64,000 nt of DNA from contig CANRWP010000005.1 of NCBI GenBank assembly GCA_947643595.1, positions 1 through 64,000 of the forward strand, given 5' to 3'. Shown piece by piece: positions 45,656-55,112 of this stretch (position 1 is the first letter of the stretch; each line of letters begins with the position of its first letter). Both the position numbers and the translations under genes were made by a program. The notes under the pieces are model-generated. The model was not told the DNA's origin, did no database searches, and saw nothing but the letters and a program-made list of their open reading frames with translations. The stretch is from an uncultured bacterium. GTDB lineage: Bacteria > Bacillota > Clostridia > Lachnospirales > Lachnospiraceae.

Positions 45656-46426
45656 TCAGGAAGCGGCCAGTTTCCCGATAAACTCCTGCACCCGCTCCTT
45701 GGAGGAATGGAAGAGCTCCTCCGGCGTCCCCTCCTCCTGGATCAATCCCTCCTCCATAAAGATGATCCTGTCGGAAACTTCCCTCGCGAAACTCATCTCA
45801 TGGGTGACGATGATCATCGTCATATGCTCCTTTGCCAGCTGGCGGATCACCTTCAGCACCTCCCCGGTCAGCTCCGGGTCAAGCGCCGAAGTCGGCTCAT
45901 CAAAAAACAGGATCTCCGGCTTCAGGGCTAACGCCCGGGCGATGGAAACCCTCTGCTGCTGTCCGCCGGAAAGCTGGCAGGGGTAGGCGTCCGCCTTATC
46001 CTCAAGTCCCAGCTGCGCGAGCAGCGACCTGGCGGTCTCCTCCGCCTCCTTCTTTGGAATGCCGGCGACTCTCACCGGTGCATCCACAATGTTTTTCAGC
46101 ACGCTGTAGTGCGGAAACAGATTAAAATTCTGAAACACCAGTCCGAAACAGCGATGAAACTTTCTCAGCTCCTTTTTCGGGACATAGATGGAATCTCCGG
46201 CGGCATCCCCCTCCGGCCTGCAGACGGTCTGCCCCAGGTAGGAGAGACTCCCGCCGTCCATATTTTCTAAAAGAGCAGCACAGCGCAGAAGCGTGGACTT
46301 CCCGGAACCCGAAGGTCCGATAATGGAAACCACCTCCCCCTTTTTCACGGTCAGAGAAATATCTCTCAGAACACCCAGCTCATCGAACGCTTTCCGCATA
46401 TGTCTTATTTCCAGTAAATTTTCCAT
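45656..46426 (-). CDS. Polar amino acid ABC transporter ATPase
   Basis: 256 residues of the GlnQ/HisP type: Walker A GPSGSGKST near 36, Q-loop VFQNFNLFPHYS, signature LSGGQQQRVSIARAL, Walker B ILFFDEPTSALDPEL, switch His in TVTHEMSF-like IVTHEMSF. An insertion of about 15 residues (PEGDAAGDSIYVPKKEL, 67-83) lies before the Q-loop. Start has AGAGGGCGAAGA. Powers the permease encoded just upstream, with 18 bases between the genes. Confidence 0.95.
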   Translation of the reverse strand: MENLLEIRHMRKAFDELGVLRDISLTVKKGEVVSIIGPSGSGKSTLLRCAALLENMDGGSLSYLGQTVCRPEGDAAGDSIYVPKKELRKFHRCFGLVFQNFNLFPHYSVLKNIVDAPVRVAGIPKKEAEETARSLLAQLGLEDKADAYPCQLSGGQQQRVSIARALALKPEILFFDEPTSALDPELTGEVLKVIRQLAKEHMTMIIVTHEMSFAREVSDRIIFMEEGLIQEEGTPEELFHSSKERVQEFIGKLAAS

Positions 46427-46444
46427 TCTTCGCCCTCTCCGCCG

Positions 46445-47098
46445 TCACATTTCGTAGTACCTGTAATGTTTCTCGATCCGCTCCATGGCAAGCGCCACCA
46501 GCAGATTAAACACATAGTAGTATGCTCCCGCAATCATCAACGGTACCACCGTGGTCTGTGCCGCCGCAATCTGCTTTGCCACGGTAAACATCTCCGCCAC
46601 CGCGATCACAAAAGCCAGGGACGTATCCTTCACCAGGGTGATGATCTCGTTTGTCACCGAGGGCAGGATCCGCTTGATCACCTGCGGCAGAATGATCAGG
46701 AAAAACGTCTGCATCCGGCCGTACCCCAGCACTTTTGCCGCCTCGTACTGTCCCTTCGGCATGGACTCTATACCGCTCCTGTAGATCTCCGCGAAATAGG
46801 CGGCATAGTTTATGGCGAACCCGATGATCACCGCGATAAAACGGTAGGTTGCCGAGATCCTCAGGCCAAACAGATAGTACGGGCCGAAATACACCACAAT
46901 GAGCTGCAGCATCAGCGGCGTTCCCCGCATGACGGATATGTACACTTTTGTGACAGTCCGCACGATCCCGTTACGGGACATACGCCCGAAGGCCACGATC
47001 AGTCCCAGAGGAAGAGAAAACAAAAGCGTCAAAAAGAAGATCTCCACCGATACGATAAGACCGCTCCCCAGTTGTAAAAGTATTGTTCCCAGATCCAT
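46445..47098 (-). CDS. Polar amino acid ABC transporter permease
   Basis: 217 residues with five hydrophobic helices. The HisMQ-type coupling loop is seen as EIYRSGIESMPKGQYEAAKVLGYGRMQTFFLIILPQ near 105-140, and an N-terminal GLIVSVEIFFLTLLF helix precedes it. It forms the membrane channel of the importer with the ATPase that follows and the binding lipoprotein 27 bases upstream. Standard length. Confidence 0.95.
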   Translation of the reverse strand: MDLGTILLQLGSGLIVSVEIFFLTLLFSLPLGLIVAFGRMSRNGIVRTVTKVYISVMRGTPLMLQLIVVYFGPYYLFGLRISATYRFIAVIIGFAINYAAYFAEIYRSGIESMPKGQYEAAKVLGYGRMQTFFLIILPQVIKRILPSVTNEIITLVKDTSLAFVIAVAEMFTVAKQIAAAQTTVVPLMIAGAYYYVFNLLVALAMERIEKHYRYYEM

Positions 47099-47125
47099 TT
47101 TCCAATCCCGCCCTGTCCTTCGCGA

Positions 47126-47914
47126 TTACTTATATTCTTCCATACAGAGAAACTCCGTAAGTCCGTACTTGTCCGCCAGTTCCTTCACTTTGCCGTCGTC
47201 GTAGAGTTTATAGATATCTTTCTGTACCTGCTCGCACAACTCCGTATTGCCCTTCAGAAAGCCGACCGCATATTTCTCCGAAGCCAGACGCTCCTCCAGC
47301 ATGACATAGCCGTCCCCTCTGGATTCGATCTGATAGGCCGCCACACCGATATCCATCGCCAGACAGTCGATCCCGCCGGCCTCCAGGTCCATAAAAGCCG
47401 TATTGTAATCCGCATACTGGGTCATCTCCCCAAAACTTGCGAGCAGAGCCGCATTCTCCTCGCTCTCCAGCGCTGCCAGGGCGGAAGAATCCTTCTGTAC
47501 GCCCACCACTTTGCCCGCCAGATCCGCGGGGGTGCTGATACCGGAGTCCGCCGCAACTACATAGACCTGGCTGTTATCGATATAGGGATCGCTCCAGGTA
47601 TACTCGTTCTCACGTCCGTCCATCGTAAACCCGTTCCAGATACAGTCGATGGCTCCGGAGGACAGTTCCATATCCTTCGAGTCCCAGTCGATGGGCTGTT
47701 TCACCAGCTCCCATCCCTCCAGATCGCAGACCGCCTGTGCCATCTCCAGGTCAAACCCTGTGTATTCGCCATTCTCATCCGCGTAGCCGTAAGGCGGAAA
47801 TTCCGCGTCAAACCCTACCGTAAAAGTCTTTCCCTCCTCCTCCTTGCCGCCGCAGCCTGTCAGCATTCCCGCCGCAAGCGCGCCGCATAACAAAAGTGCC
47901 GTCGTTTTTTTCAT
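47126..47914 (-). CDS. Amino acid-binding lipoprotein of the ABC importer
   Basis: 262 residues from the ATG at 47914 (GAGGAGGAATATT); a codon 15 bases earlier also fits but would overlap the ribosome site. Lipobox LTGC with the lipid Cys at residue 21. The mature part is a family 3 solute-binding protein: FDAEFPPYGYADENGEYTGF, IDCIWNGFTMDGRENEYTWSDPY and GAIDCIWN. The DAEFPPYGY opening and no specificity-determining loop that I recognise leave the substrate open (a polar amino acid or cystine). First gene of the operon; a palindrome lies at its transcription start. Confidence 0.92.
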   Translation of the reverse strand: MKKTTALLLCGALAAGMLTGCGGKEEEGKTFTVGFDAEFPPYGYADENGEYTGFDLEMAQAVCDLEGWELVKQPIDWDSKDMELSSGAIDCIWNGFTMDGRENEYTWSDPYIDNSQVYVVAADSGISTPADLAGKVVGVQKDSSALAALESEENAALLASFGEMTQYADYNTAFMDLEAGGIDCLAMDIGVAAYQIESRGDGYVMLEERLASEKYAVGFLKGNTELCEQVQKDIYKLYDDGKVKELADKYGLTEFLCMEEYK

Positions 47915-47947
47915 AATATTCCTCCTCATTTCGTCTCCACTTTATTC

Positions 47948-48007
47948 CTTTAGTAATTTATCAGACTAAAGCGTTCTTATCGTACCACACTACACGAAGA
48001 CTGTCAA
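47948..48007 (-). promoter_or_regulatory. Promoter and palindromic operator of the amino acid importer
   Basis: TTGACA (48002-48007) and TACGAT (47979-47984) with a 17-base spacer on the minus strand. Immediately downstream, at about the transcription start, is the inverted repeat CTTTAGT (47965-47971 read on the minus strand) and ACTAAAG (47948-47954), ten bases apart. Its position just after the -10 is that of a repressor site. The binding protein is not known; the AT-rich CTTTAGT arms recall Rrf2-family sites only faintly. Confidence 0.65.
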
Positions 48008-48018
48008 TTCTTTGTTTT

Positions 48019-49230
48019 TTATCTTTTTCTGACCGCCCCCGCCTTCTTCTGCTTTTTTTCGTACTCCGAGATCAGCACCAGAATCTCCCCCTTGTACCGG
48101 GGATATTTCCCGCTGATATCCGTTATCTCCGCCTGCGCCGCCCTGGCCAGCTCCCTGTTGTAGTCCATCTGTTCCCGCAGGACTTTCCGGCGGCTCACAA
48201 GCCCCTGGCGCAACTCCATCATATTCCGCTCATCCAAAACCGCTGTGACCTGGTGGAGCCACACGCTGGTGTCACGGATCCTGGCCTGGCGCAGCAGCCG
48301 CAGAAATTCTTTCTGATAATAGACATAGTCCTTGGAGACCTGTTCGAGCCGCCGCCTCTCCTCCTTCTCCTCCCTGTATCGATTCCACAACGACTGCAGT
48401 TCCGCCGTTTTCTTCACATGAAATTTCAGGCACAGATAGTCCAGCAGATGCTTATTATTTACATAGCGTATCTTGACCGTGTTCTGCAGCAGGATCAGGC
48501 GATTGATATCTTTCTCCACCCGGACGATCTCCCGTCCGGCCTCCCCGTGCCTGATAAAGAGCTTGAGGATCACCGCCGCCGCGCAGCAGACTGCCGCCGC
48601 GTACCCCAGCTTTGTATCATACTTCCACACAACCTGCATAATAAACAGTATGATCAGAGCGACGACCAGCGCGATAAAGCAAATGCCCGCTGCGCCGGAA
48701 GCATTTTTCAGTTCCCTCTCCAGCTCCTCCTGTCTGTACTCGTACGCATGGCGCTCCCCATTTAACCGCCGCAGGTCGCTTTTCACCAGTTTTCGATACT
48801 CCTCCGCCTCCTGCAGTTTCCGGATGCCCTCTTCCACATCGTTCTCCAGCTGCTCCATCCTCTCGAAATCCGAATCGGATATCCGGTTTTTCTTTCGGGT
48901 ATAACCGGTCTGTTCCTCCTCCAACGCGGACAGCTTTTCCGCCATCTCCCGGATCTCCAGACGCATGACTTCCGGCGCCCGCTCCAGCTCCTCGATGTCG
49001 GTCAGGTGCGAGGTGACCATATCGTACTCGTAATCCAGATGGTGGAGCTGTCTCTCCGCATCGGCTATCTGCTCCAGGATGCTCCGGATATACTGTTCCC
49101 TCTCCTGCCTGTTGTGCATACTGATCTTTTCCCGGTGAAACACCGGAATCGTATTCTCGACGTTCTCCTCCATCCCGCCGGAAACGCCATCCGTCCTTTT
49201 TCTCCTGAAAATCCTCTTCCAAAAACTCAT
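48019..49230 (-). CDS. Coiled-coil protein with two central membrane helices
   Basis: 403 residues. A basic start (MSFWKRIFRRKRTD) is followed by a long coiled coil (about 38-182), two membrane helices (about 185-206 and 213-231) and a second coiled coil from about 235 to 400, so both helical arms would lie on the same side, probably cytoplasmic. I do not recognise a named family. Last gene of the four-gene DUF5717 operon: its start overlaps the TPR-like gene's stop by four bases (ATGA). A membrane anchor or scaffold for the other three proteins is the natural inference. Confidence 0.75.
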   Translation of the reverse strand: MSFWKRIFRRKRTDGVSGGMEENVENTIPVFHREKISMHNRQEREQYIRSILEQIADAERQLHHLDYEYDMVTSHLTDIEELERAPEVMRLEIREMAEKLSALEEEQTGYTRKKNRISDSDFERMEQLENDVEEGIRKLQEAEEYRKLVKSDLRRLNGERHAYEYRQEELERELKNASGAAGICFIALVVALIILFIMQVVWKYDTKLGYAAAVCCAAAVILKLFIRHGEAGREIVRVEKDINRLILLQNTVKIRYVNNKHLLDYLCLKFHVKKTAELQSLWNRYREEKEERRRLEQVSKDYVYYQKEFLRLLRQARIRDTSVWLHQVTAVLDERNMMELRQGLVSRRKVLREQMDYNRELARAAQAEITDISGKYPRYKGEILVLISEYEKKQKKAGAVRKR

Positions 49231-50054
49231 GGTTTTGCCACCATCTCTCTATATTTTTTCCGCATCTGTGTCAGTTTTTCCGACACCGCCTCATAGTAGC
49301 CGGTGTCCCGGTTTTCGAGCAGCTTCGTCAATCTCCCGTAATCCTCGGAATTTTCGTATTCGCTCCCGCATTTTTTCATCCGCCTCTCCACTTCCAGAGA
49401 CTGTTCATGCCACATGGGATGATCCGCTATAAAAGCAAGATATTTCTCCTCCGAAAGGCTCATGCGCAGGGCCGTCAAATAGCAGACCACTTCCTCCCCA
49501 TTTTCCGGATTCTCCTGATTTGCCTGAAAAAAAGCCTCCGACGCCTCCTCAAAGCAGAACAGCCTGCCAAACGCCACTCCCTTGTTGTGAAGCAGCTGGG
49601 AACGCATCACATGGTTCATGGAGGGAATTTCCTCCAGCACGCTCTCATATTCCAGAATTGCCTGCGCGTAGCGCTTTTTTTCCAGCAGATAATCCGCAAA
49701 GTGTTTTCTCCGTGTGGTCGCGTCCATATCCGCGCTCACGCGCAGCAGTTCCTCCGTCTCCTGCCTTTTCTTTTCCGATCCGAAATGAGCGTATTCCAGT
49801 ATGATCCCCACAAACGCACTGGGGGATCCGTTCTGTCCTATCAGTGTGTACAACGGTTTCGCCAGCTCCCGCAGTCCGCACTCCTCGTCCAGCCATTTCG
49901 CCAGCTTCAGATCCAGTATTCCTCTGTCTAACAGGAACGTATTCTGGCTGAGCGTGAAACAAAGCTCCTCCACACAATAGACATATGTATTTGTCTGTGC
50001 CACATAGTAGGGATTCTCCGCGTATCTCCCCACCGCCTCAATCAATCTTCCCAT
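49227..50054 (-). CDS. TPR-like helical protein of the DUF5717 operon
   Basis: 275 residues, alpha-helical and without signal peptide or membrane helix. Two or three TPR-like units are seen between about 105 and 185 (HFADYLLEKKRYAQAILEYESVLEEIP, LHNKGVAFGRLFCFEEASEAFFQANQENPENGE). The first 100 residues contain YCVEELCFTLSQN, of no known family. Start 12 bases after the DUF5716 gene, stop overlapping the coiled-coil gene. Probably an adaptor in the same complex; function is not known. Confidence 0.75.
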   Translation of the reverse strand: MGRLIEAVGRYAENPYYVAQTNTYVYCVEELCFTLSQNTFLLDRGILDLKLAKWLDEECGLRELAKPLYTLIGQNGSPSAFVGIILEYAHFGSEKKRQETEELLRVSADMDATTRRKHFADYLLEKKRYAQAILEYESVLEEIPSMNHVMRSQLLHNKGVAFGRLFCFEEASEAFFQANQENPENGEEVVCYLTALRMSLSEEKYLAFIADHPMWHEQSLEVERRMKKCGSEYENSEDYGRLTKLLENRDTGYYEAVSEKLTQMRKKYREMVAKP

Positions 50055-50066
50055 GTCCGCCTCTTT

Positions 50067-51398
50067 TTACTGTAATGGAATATCCTGTTCCCAGACCTGT
50101 CCGAAGCTCCGGTATATCTCTCCGAAACCCAGATCCTCCGTTTTTATGTGGAGCGTGAACGCGTCGCGCATGCTCATCGAAACGCGCACTCTCGCCGCTC
50201 CCGCAGGCCTCTCGGGAAATCCGGACAGCTCCACTTTCTCATAGCGAACCGGATATTTCCCCGCCGCTTCCTTCTCAGGGGCCACATTGGTGAGGGGTGT
50301 GAGCGTCACCTGAAAGCTGTTGCCGGATTCCAGATAAAATTCGTTCTCACACTTCGCCCCGGACCATTCCATGCCGGCGTCCAAAAGCGGCAGATAGACT
50401 TCTTTTCCCTCCCTCACGATCTGCAGTCCGATGTTTGTCTTCAGTTTTTCGTTTCCCAAAAAGATATATTCTTTTCCCTCTTTCGTCAGGCAGAACTTTT
50501 CTGACGCGCCGTAGGAAGCGCCCTTGCTGTAGAGATTGTTCCCCTTGAACACTCTTCTGCCGCGGCAGATGTACTGCAGACTGCGCTTCGCCCAGTCCTC
50601 CTGAAAACCGCTCCCGACCAGAAATACCGAGCCGATCGTTCTGTTTTGAAAAATTCCTATTATTTTCTCCAGGACCTTCTCATCCAGCGTTTCCATCTGT
50701 CCGGCTTTCTCCGACTCCTCCGACTCCCAGACGGGTTCCGGACATTCCGGAAATTCATACTCGGTCACAAAACACACCACCGGCGTCGTCCTTCTGTTCC
50801 ACTCTAACAGATAGGCTCTCAGAACTTCCTGAAAGTCCAGTATGACCGATCCGGACAGACGAAATTCCGACGGCTGATGCAGCAGATAGTAATAGTAGCT
50901 CTCCTCATGGTTCTGGAAAAACACCTTCGTATTTTTCAGCCCCAGAGCGTCCACCACCTGGCTGATCACTTCGACCACACGTCCGTTCGATCTTCTCGCC
51001 GTAAACATCAGGATCTCTATCCTGTCCGTCGGCGCGATCACGGAAAACAGTCCGAAACACTTTTTCACAAACAGCGTGAGCAGCGTAAGCGCATCGTACT
51101 CCGTCCCTTCGATCACCGTTTTCTTATCTTCCAGCGCACCGGAAAATAAATGTTCCACGAAAGTTCCCTCTTCCTCCTGTGCGACGCGCAGCGCCTCCCT
51201 GCCGTAAAGCCACTGACTCATGCCCCTGCGCTTATACAGGACGGTGGGGATATTGTACTGCTGTGTCCCCGCCACCGCCGGCACCGTCTCCGCCTCCGGC
51301 TGCTGCACACTGCAAAAACTGATCTGGGCATCCCGGTCTCCCAGATCAAATCCCACCATATATTTATTATTTTTCTCCATACTGTTTTTTATTTGCAT
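50067..51398 (-). CDS. DUF5716 protein, actin/Hsp70-like ATPase fold
   Basis: 443 residues. It has features of the actin-Hsp70-sugar kinase fold: a phosphate-1 loop VGFDLGDRDAQISF (residues 15-28), and an adenosine-like segment SVFLVGSGFQEDWAKRSL followed by GNNLYSKGASYGA (about 265-300), as in DnaK-type proteins. The C-terminal part is a beta-rich domain ending HIKTEDLGFGEIYRSFGQVW. I recognise this as the DUF5716 family of Lachnospiraceae, whose role is unstudied as far as I know. The start overlaps the end of the DUF5717 gene by 10 bases; a second ATG five codons later is possible. ATPase activity is predicted from fold motifs only. Confidence 0.75.
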   Translation of the reverse strand: MQIKNSMEKNNKYMVGFDLGDRDAQISFCSVQQPEAETVPAVAGTQQYNIPTVLYKRRGMSQWLYGREALRVAQEEEGTFVEHLFSGALEDKKTVIEGTEYDALTLLTLFVKKCFGLFSVIAPTDRIEILMFTARRSNGRVVEVISQVVDALGLKNTKVFFQNHEESYYYYLLHQPSEFRLSGSVILDFQEVLRAYLLEWNRRTTPVVCFVTEYEFPECPEPVWESEESEKAGQMETLDEKVLEKIIGIFQNRTIGSVFLVGSGFQEDWAKRSLQYICRGRRVFKGNNLYSKGASYGASEKFCLTKEGKEYIFLGNEKLKTNIGLQIVREGKEVYLPLLDAGMEWSGAKCENEFYLESGNSFQVTLTPLTNVAPEKEAAGKYPVRYEKVELSGFPERPAGAARVRVSMSMRDAFTLHIKTEDLGFGEIYRSFGQVWEQDIPLQ

Positions 51399-54300
51399 AT
51401 GTGAAACAATTCCTCTTGCATGGCATCCGTTTTCTCATATTCGATCAGCATACTGTCAAGCGTATCATAATCCTGCAGCGCTTCCGCTATCACGATATCG
51501 TTCAGCAGATGGAACCTGCCCTCGGGCGTATCCGTCTCCGCCTCACTGCGGGATATACTGCCGCTGCTGGTAAGTTCCTCCTGCCTCCCGTTTTCATCCG
51601 TGTATTCCTCCGTGATATAGTAAACCATCTTCTCCCCGAAAAACAGAACGAACATACTGCTGTATATACCCGCATACACTTCCCTCATCTCCGCTTTCCG
51701 GTAATCCTCGTCCTCCGCTTCCTCCTGGAACATATAGTGCAGGAAAACCTTTCTGCCCGGTTTCGTCACATGCTCCAGAACCGTTTTATCACAAAAGCGC
51801 CGCATAAAGGGAAACATACCCGTATATTCCAGTAAGCAGGACAAAACCACCCCCTCCTCCACCAGTCTGCAAAGGCAGTTTTCCAGGACCTTTCTGCCCT
51901 CTCTCCTCAGCCTGCTTCTGTTCTCCGCATAATATCTGACGTAGGCGAGAAGACATACTTTCTGCATCGGTTCTCCCATCCGAAGAAGCCGTTCCAGCTC
52001 CTCGAATACGACCGCCTCCGTCATCTTATCTTTCACAAAATAGTCGTAGCAGCACTGGGACAAAAACGCTTTTTCCACAGAAATATCCGCATCCCGCTCT
52101 ATCGCCGCGCTGAAGATAGCCGCGATCTCCCCGACAAAGTAGCCCGAATACAGCATCTGGACCAGAATCCTCTCGCTGAACCCGCGCAGATCCAGTCCTC
52201 TGTCTCTGGCGGCCTTCCAGATATCCCGCATCTGTTTTGTGCTCCCCCGGAAATATGCCAGCAGATACTCCAACGTCAGCAGATCCGTCTTTCCCTTCTG
52301 GAAAGTATAATAACAGATGAACAACAGCTCCTTATCCTCGATCTGATTGGAATCCTGTATCATCTTTGAGGCCAGCCTGAGCAGCGTCTTTGGCGCGATG
52401 CCGTTCACTCCGTACTCCCGTATCCACTCCACCGCTCTCTCCAGTTTTTCCCGCAGGACCAGATACCGGACGATCTCCCCTCTCTTCGAAGCGTCCAACA
52501 GAGACGGTGAGAGCCCGTCCAGAAAGATGTCCAGCTCCTCCATCATGTCATTGTCATAATAAAACTGTGCCATCCCCGGGACAATGGCCTGCCTGTAATC
52601 CGGATCCACTTCCTCCCCCGCCAAAAGGCGCTCATAGCGCTTTATGTTTTCCTTCGTAATGCCCGACATATCGGCGCCGCAGAGATATGCCTGCAGGGAG
52701 ATGGTCTGAAAATCCCGCCCCTGTATTTCGGAGAGCAGTCTGTCCTCCGTGAAGAACCGCTCCATCTCAAACCCGTCCCCCGGCACATATCGGTTTCCCG
52801 TCCCATCCTCCAGAAGCAGCGTATATTCCTCCCCGTAAAGAGGTACTACCGCCTGTCCGTCCGTCAGAGCAAAGCTCTTCTCCCCCACTTCCCTCGTATA
52901 CTGCAGGATCAGTTTTCTCATCCGGGTGTCCGCCGTTTTTAAACGCACGGAAAACAGCAGCGGCGCCAGATTCTCCCCCGTCTCCTCCAGCATGACATCA
53001 CTGACGATCACTTTTTTGTACAGGAAAGCAAGATGTCTGTTCACCAGTCCCTTTCCTATCATACGCACCACAAACTCCTGGATATGGAAGCGTTCTTTTT
53101 CATACAGATCCGGCAGTTCGCTCCGATATTCCAGCAGAGAGGCGTACAGATAGGCGCTTCTCTCCCAGTCCAGATTGTTGTGGTAGGCAAAATACATATA
53201 GACTACCTTCGGCAGTTTGATCAGTTCCTCCATATCCAGACTGTACATATAGTACTCATACAGTTTTGTGATCCGCAGATTCTCCTCCACGCCGGCGGCA
53301 TACCACGGAAACTCTTCCGTTCCCCGTCTGTTTTCTCTGATCAGCAGAGTGCATATATTCTGCAGCGTCTCCCCATCCGCCCGCTTCTCGTAGCTCTTTT
53401 TGAGCACGGGCAGAATCCCTCTCAGATTTCCCTGCTTTCTCGGCACAAGATAGTGGAGCTGCATAATGATCTCATCCGTCAGCAGATCATGTTTTGCCGC
53501 ATATCGCAGCATCTGCATCTCAAAATCTCCCAATTCCATAAAAAGCGACGGTTCCGACTTGATCAGCAAAAGAGCTTCTATGTAAAAGACCGGACTGTTG
53601 CAGCCTCTCTCAAACTGCTGTTTGATAAACATCCACTTTTTTGCGTAGGACATTCCGTATTCCGGCGACAGATAGAGAAGGAGCCATCCGATCCGCCAGT
53701 TGTTCGGCTCCCGCTCATAGCAGGATGCTGTCTCCTCCGCAATTTTATTTACATAATGTTCGTCTTTGCCCCGCAGCGTGCTCAGATACAAATAATAGCA
53801 CCAGACGGCATTATCCATATCTCTGCTCTGCAGGATCGAGTTGCGGGCCTGGTCCAGCATCCATCCCGCCTCATTCACCCTTCCCTCCGTGATCAGCAGG
53901 TGCGCCCGGTAGAGTTTCGGCTCCGGGTCCGCGTCGTTCAGCTCAGCCCAGGCATCCATGATCTCATAATTCCGGGTAAGCCAGGTCCTCGTGCTGATCT
54001 TTTTCATCCGGAAAGCGCCGTAATATTCCATGATCTGTACAAGCAATTCCTGTTTTTTCCGATGGAACGATCCCTGTCTGTACTCCTCGTCCTCCACCCT
54101 TACCTCCACGGGCACAGAGGTTTCCATAAAACTGTTATAAAAGTGCAGACTGCCGCAGTTAATTCCCTTGTGGAGTTTATCTTTGTTTACATAATAATAG
54201 AACATGCAGCGATTTCCCAGAAAATCATCATCGCTCAGCTCTACCTTATCCACGGAGAGAAAATCTCCCATCACCTCCACCTGCAGCCGCGTATAGCCCC

Positions 54301-54961
54301 ATCCGTTTTTTGTCAGAAGCACTTCATGGCGTCCTATGCCTTCCGCCACATCCTCGAGCCGCAGTTTATCCTCGTCGATGATATAGTTGGTCGTCTGTTT
54401 TTTATGGATGGCGATCAGAAACTCTTCCACGTTCCTCTCGTTTCCGAAATATCGGGAAAGTCCCCGGTACAAACCTCTGTACTTTCTGTCGCTCCCCTCA
54501 AAAAGTATCTCAAATCCGGGCTGATAGAAAAGACGGACCGCCTCCGCCCAGTCACTTTTTGCCAGATTGGCAAAATGGAACAGATTTTTCATCGCCCCCA
54601 GACTGGTTGCCATAGTGCGCTTTGACACCATCACCACAAAGGGAAGCGCATACTCCCCCTGGTTGCTGACCACATAGAAATTCCCCTGCAGCACGTCGCC
54701 GCTCTCCATACCTTTTCCATGGAACAGGTAACCGATCTCCTCCCCTGTCCCGAAAAACTCTTCCGCCAGACACTCCATTCTGTCATCGGAAGTATAGATA
54801 AACCCCCTGGTCACACACCCCGGTTTTCCAATCACGCGAAAACTCCCCTCACAGTCCTCCCCCGCCTGAAGATGGAGCTCGATCCTGCTCTCGGAAAATT
54901 CCAGTCCGCCTCTTTCATATTCAAATTTTTCCTCTAAGATTCTGTCTACAACTTCCCTCAT
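51389..54961 (-). CDS. DUF5717 protein, 1190-residue beta-sandwich/helical-repeat scaffold
   Basis: The largest gene in the window. Two Ig-like beta domains are apparent in the N-terminal 300 residues (about 20-110 and 215-305), a third near 650-740, and the remainder is helical repeats of TPR/alpha-solenoid character (e.g. AELNDADPEPKLYRAHLLITEGRVNEAGWMLDQARN-like units). No signal peptide or membrane helix, so cytoplasmic. It belongs to the DUF5717 family, which in Lachnospiraceae is linked to DUF5716. First gene of a four-gene operon behind a clear promoter. Function unknown; a chaperone-like or assembly scaffold is suggested by the fold mix and neighbours. Confidence 0.8.
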   Translation of the reverse strand: MREVVDRILEEKFEYERGGLEFSESRIELHLQAGEDCEGSFRVIGKPGCVTRGFIYTSDDRMECLAEEFFGTGEEIGYLFHGKGMESGDVLQGNFYVVSNQGEYALPFVVMVSKRTMATSLGAMKNLFHFANLAKSDWAEAVRLFYQPGFEILFEGSDRKYRGLYRGLSRYFGNERNVEEFLIAIHKKQTTNYIIDEDKLRLEDVAEGIGRHEVLLTKNGWGYTRLQVEVMGDFLSVDKVELSDDDFLGNRCMFYYYVNKDKLHKGINCGSLHFYNSFMETSVPVEVRVEDEEYRQGSFHRKKQELLVQIMEYYGAFRMKKISTRTWLTRNYEIMDAWAELNDADPEPKLYRAHLLITEGRVNEAGWMLDQARNSILQSRDMDNAVWCYYLYLSTLRGKDEHYVNKIAEETASCYEREPNNWRIGWLLLYLSPEYGMSYAKKWMFIKQQFERGCNSPVFYIEALLLIKSEPSLFMELGDFEMQMLRYAAKHDLLTDEIIMQLHYLVPRKQGNLRGILPVLKKSYEKRADGETLQNICTLLIRENRRGTEEFPWYAAGVEENLRITKLYEYYMYSLDMEELIKLPKVVYMYFAYHNNLDWERSAYLYASLLEYRSELPDLYEKERFHIQEFVVRMIGKGLVNRHLAFLYKKVIVSDVMLEETGENLAPLLFSVRLKTADTRMRKLILQYTREVGEKSFALTDGQAVVPLYGEEYTLLLEDGTGNRYVPGDGFEMERFFTEDRLLSEIQGRDFQTISLQAYLCGADMSGITKENIKRYERLLAGEEVDPDYRQAIVPGMAQFYYDNDMMEELDIFLDGLSPSLLDASKRGEIVRYLVLREKLERAVEWIREYGVNGIAPKTLLRLASKMIQDSNQIEDKELLFICYYTFQKGKTDLLTLEYLLAYFRGSTKQMRDIWKAARDRGLDLRGFSERILVQMLYSGYFVGEIAAIFSAAIERDADISVEKAFLSQCCYDYFVKDKMTEAVVFEELERLLRMGEPMQKVCLLAYVRYYAENRSRLRREGRKVLENCLCRLVEEGVVLSCLLEYTGMFPFMRRFCDKTVLEHVTKPGRKVFLHYMFQEEAEDEDYRKAEMREVYAGIYSSMFVLFFGEKMVYYITEEYTDENGRQEELTSSGSISRSEAETDTPEGRFHLLNDIVIAEALQDYDTLDSMLIEYEKTDAMQEELFHICK

Positions 54962-54985
54962 GTCTCTTTCATCCCCTGTCCCTTA

Positions 54986-55014
54986 AGTATATATCAAGCC
55001 TCGTGCTTTCGCAA
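54986..55014 (-). promoter_or_regulatory. Promoter of the DUF5717 operon
   Basis: TTGCGA (55009-55014) and TATACT (54986-54991), 17-base spacer on the minus strand, 24 bases before the DUF5717 start. It lies back to back with the promoter of the ABC exporter pair. Confidence 0.65.
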
Positions 55015-55038
55015 TAAGCAAAGACTGTTCGCCACAGT

Positions 55039-55067
55039 TGTCTAAATGCGAAAAATGCGGTATACTA
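55039..55067 (+). promoter_or_regulatory. Promoter of the YtrB-like ABC exporter genes
   Basis: TTGTCT (55039-55044) and TATACT (55062-55067) with a 17-base spacer, 45 bases before the ATPase gene. No GntR-type regulator gene accompanies the transporter. Confidence 0.65.
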
Positions 55068-55112
55068 AGGTGAGCAATTCAAAAATAATATATGTGAAAC
55101 GGAGAAAACACC

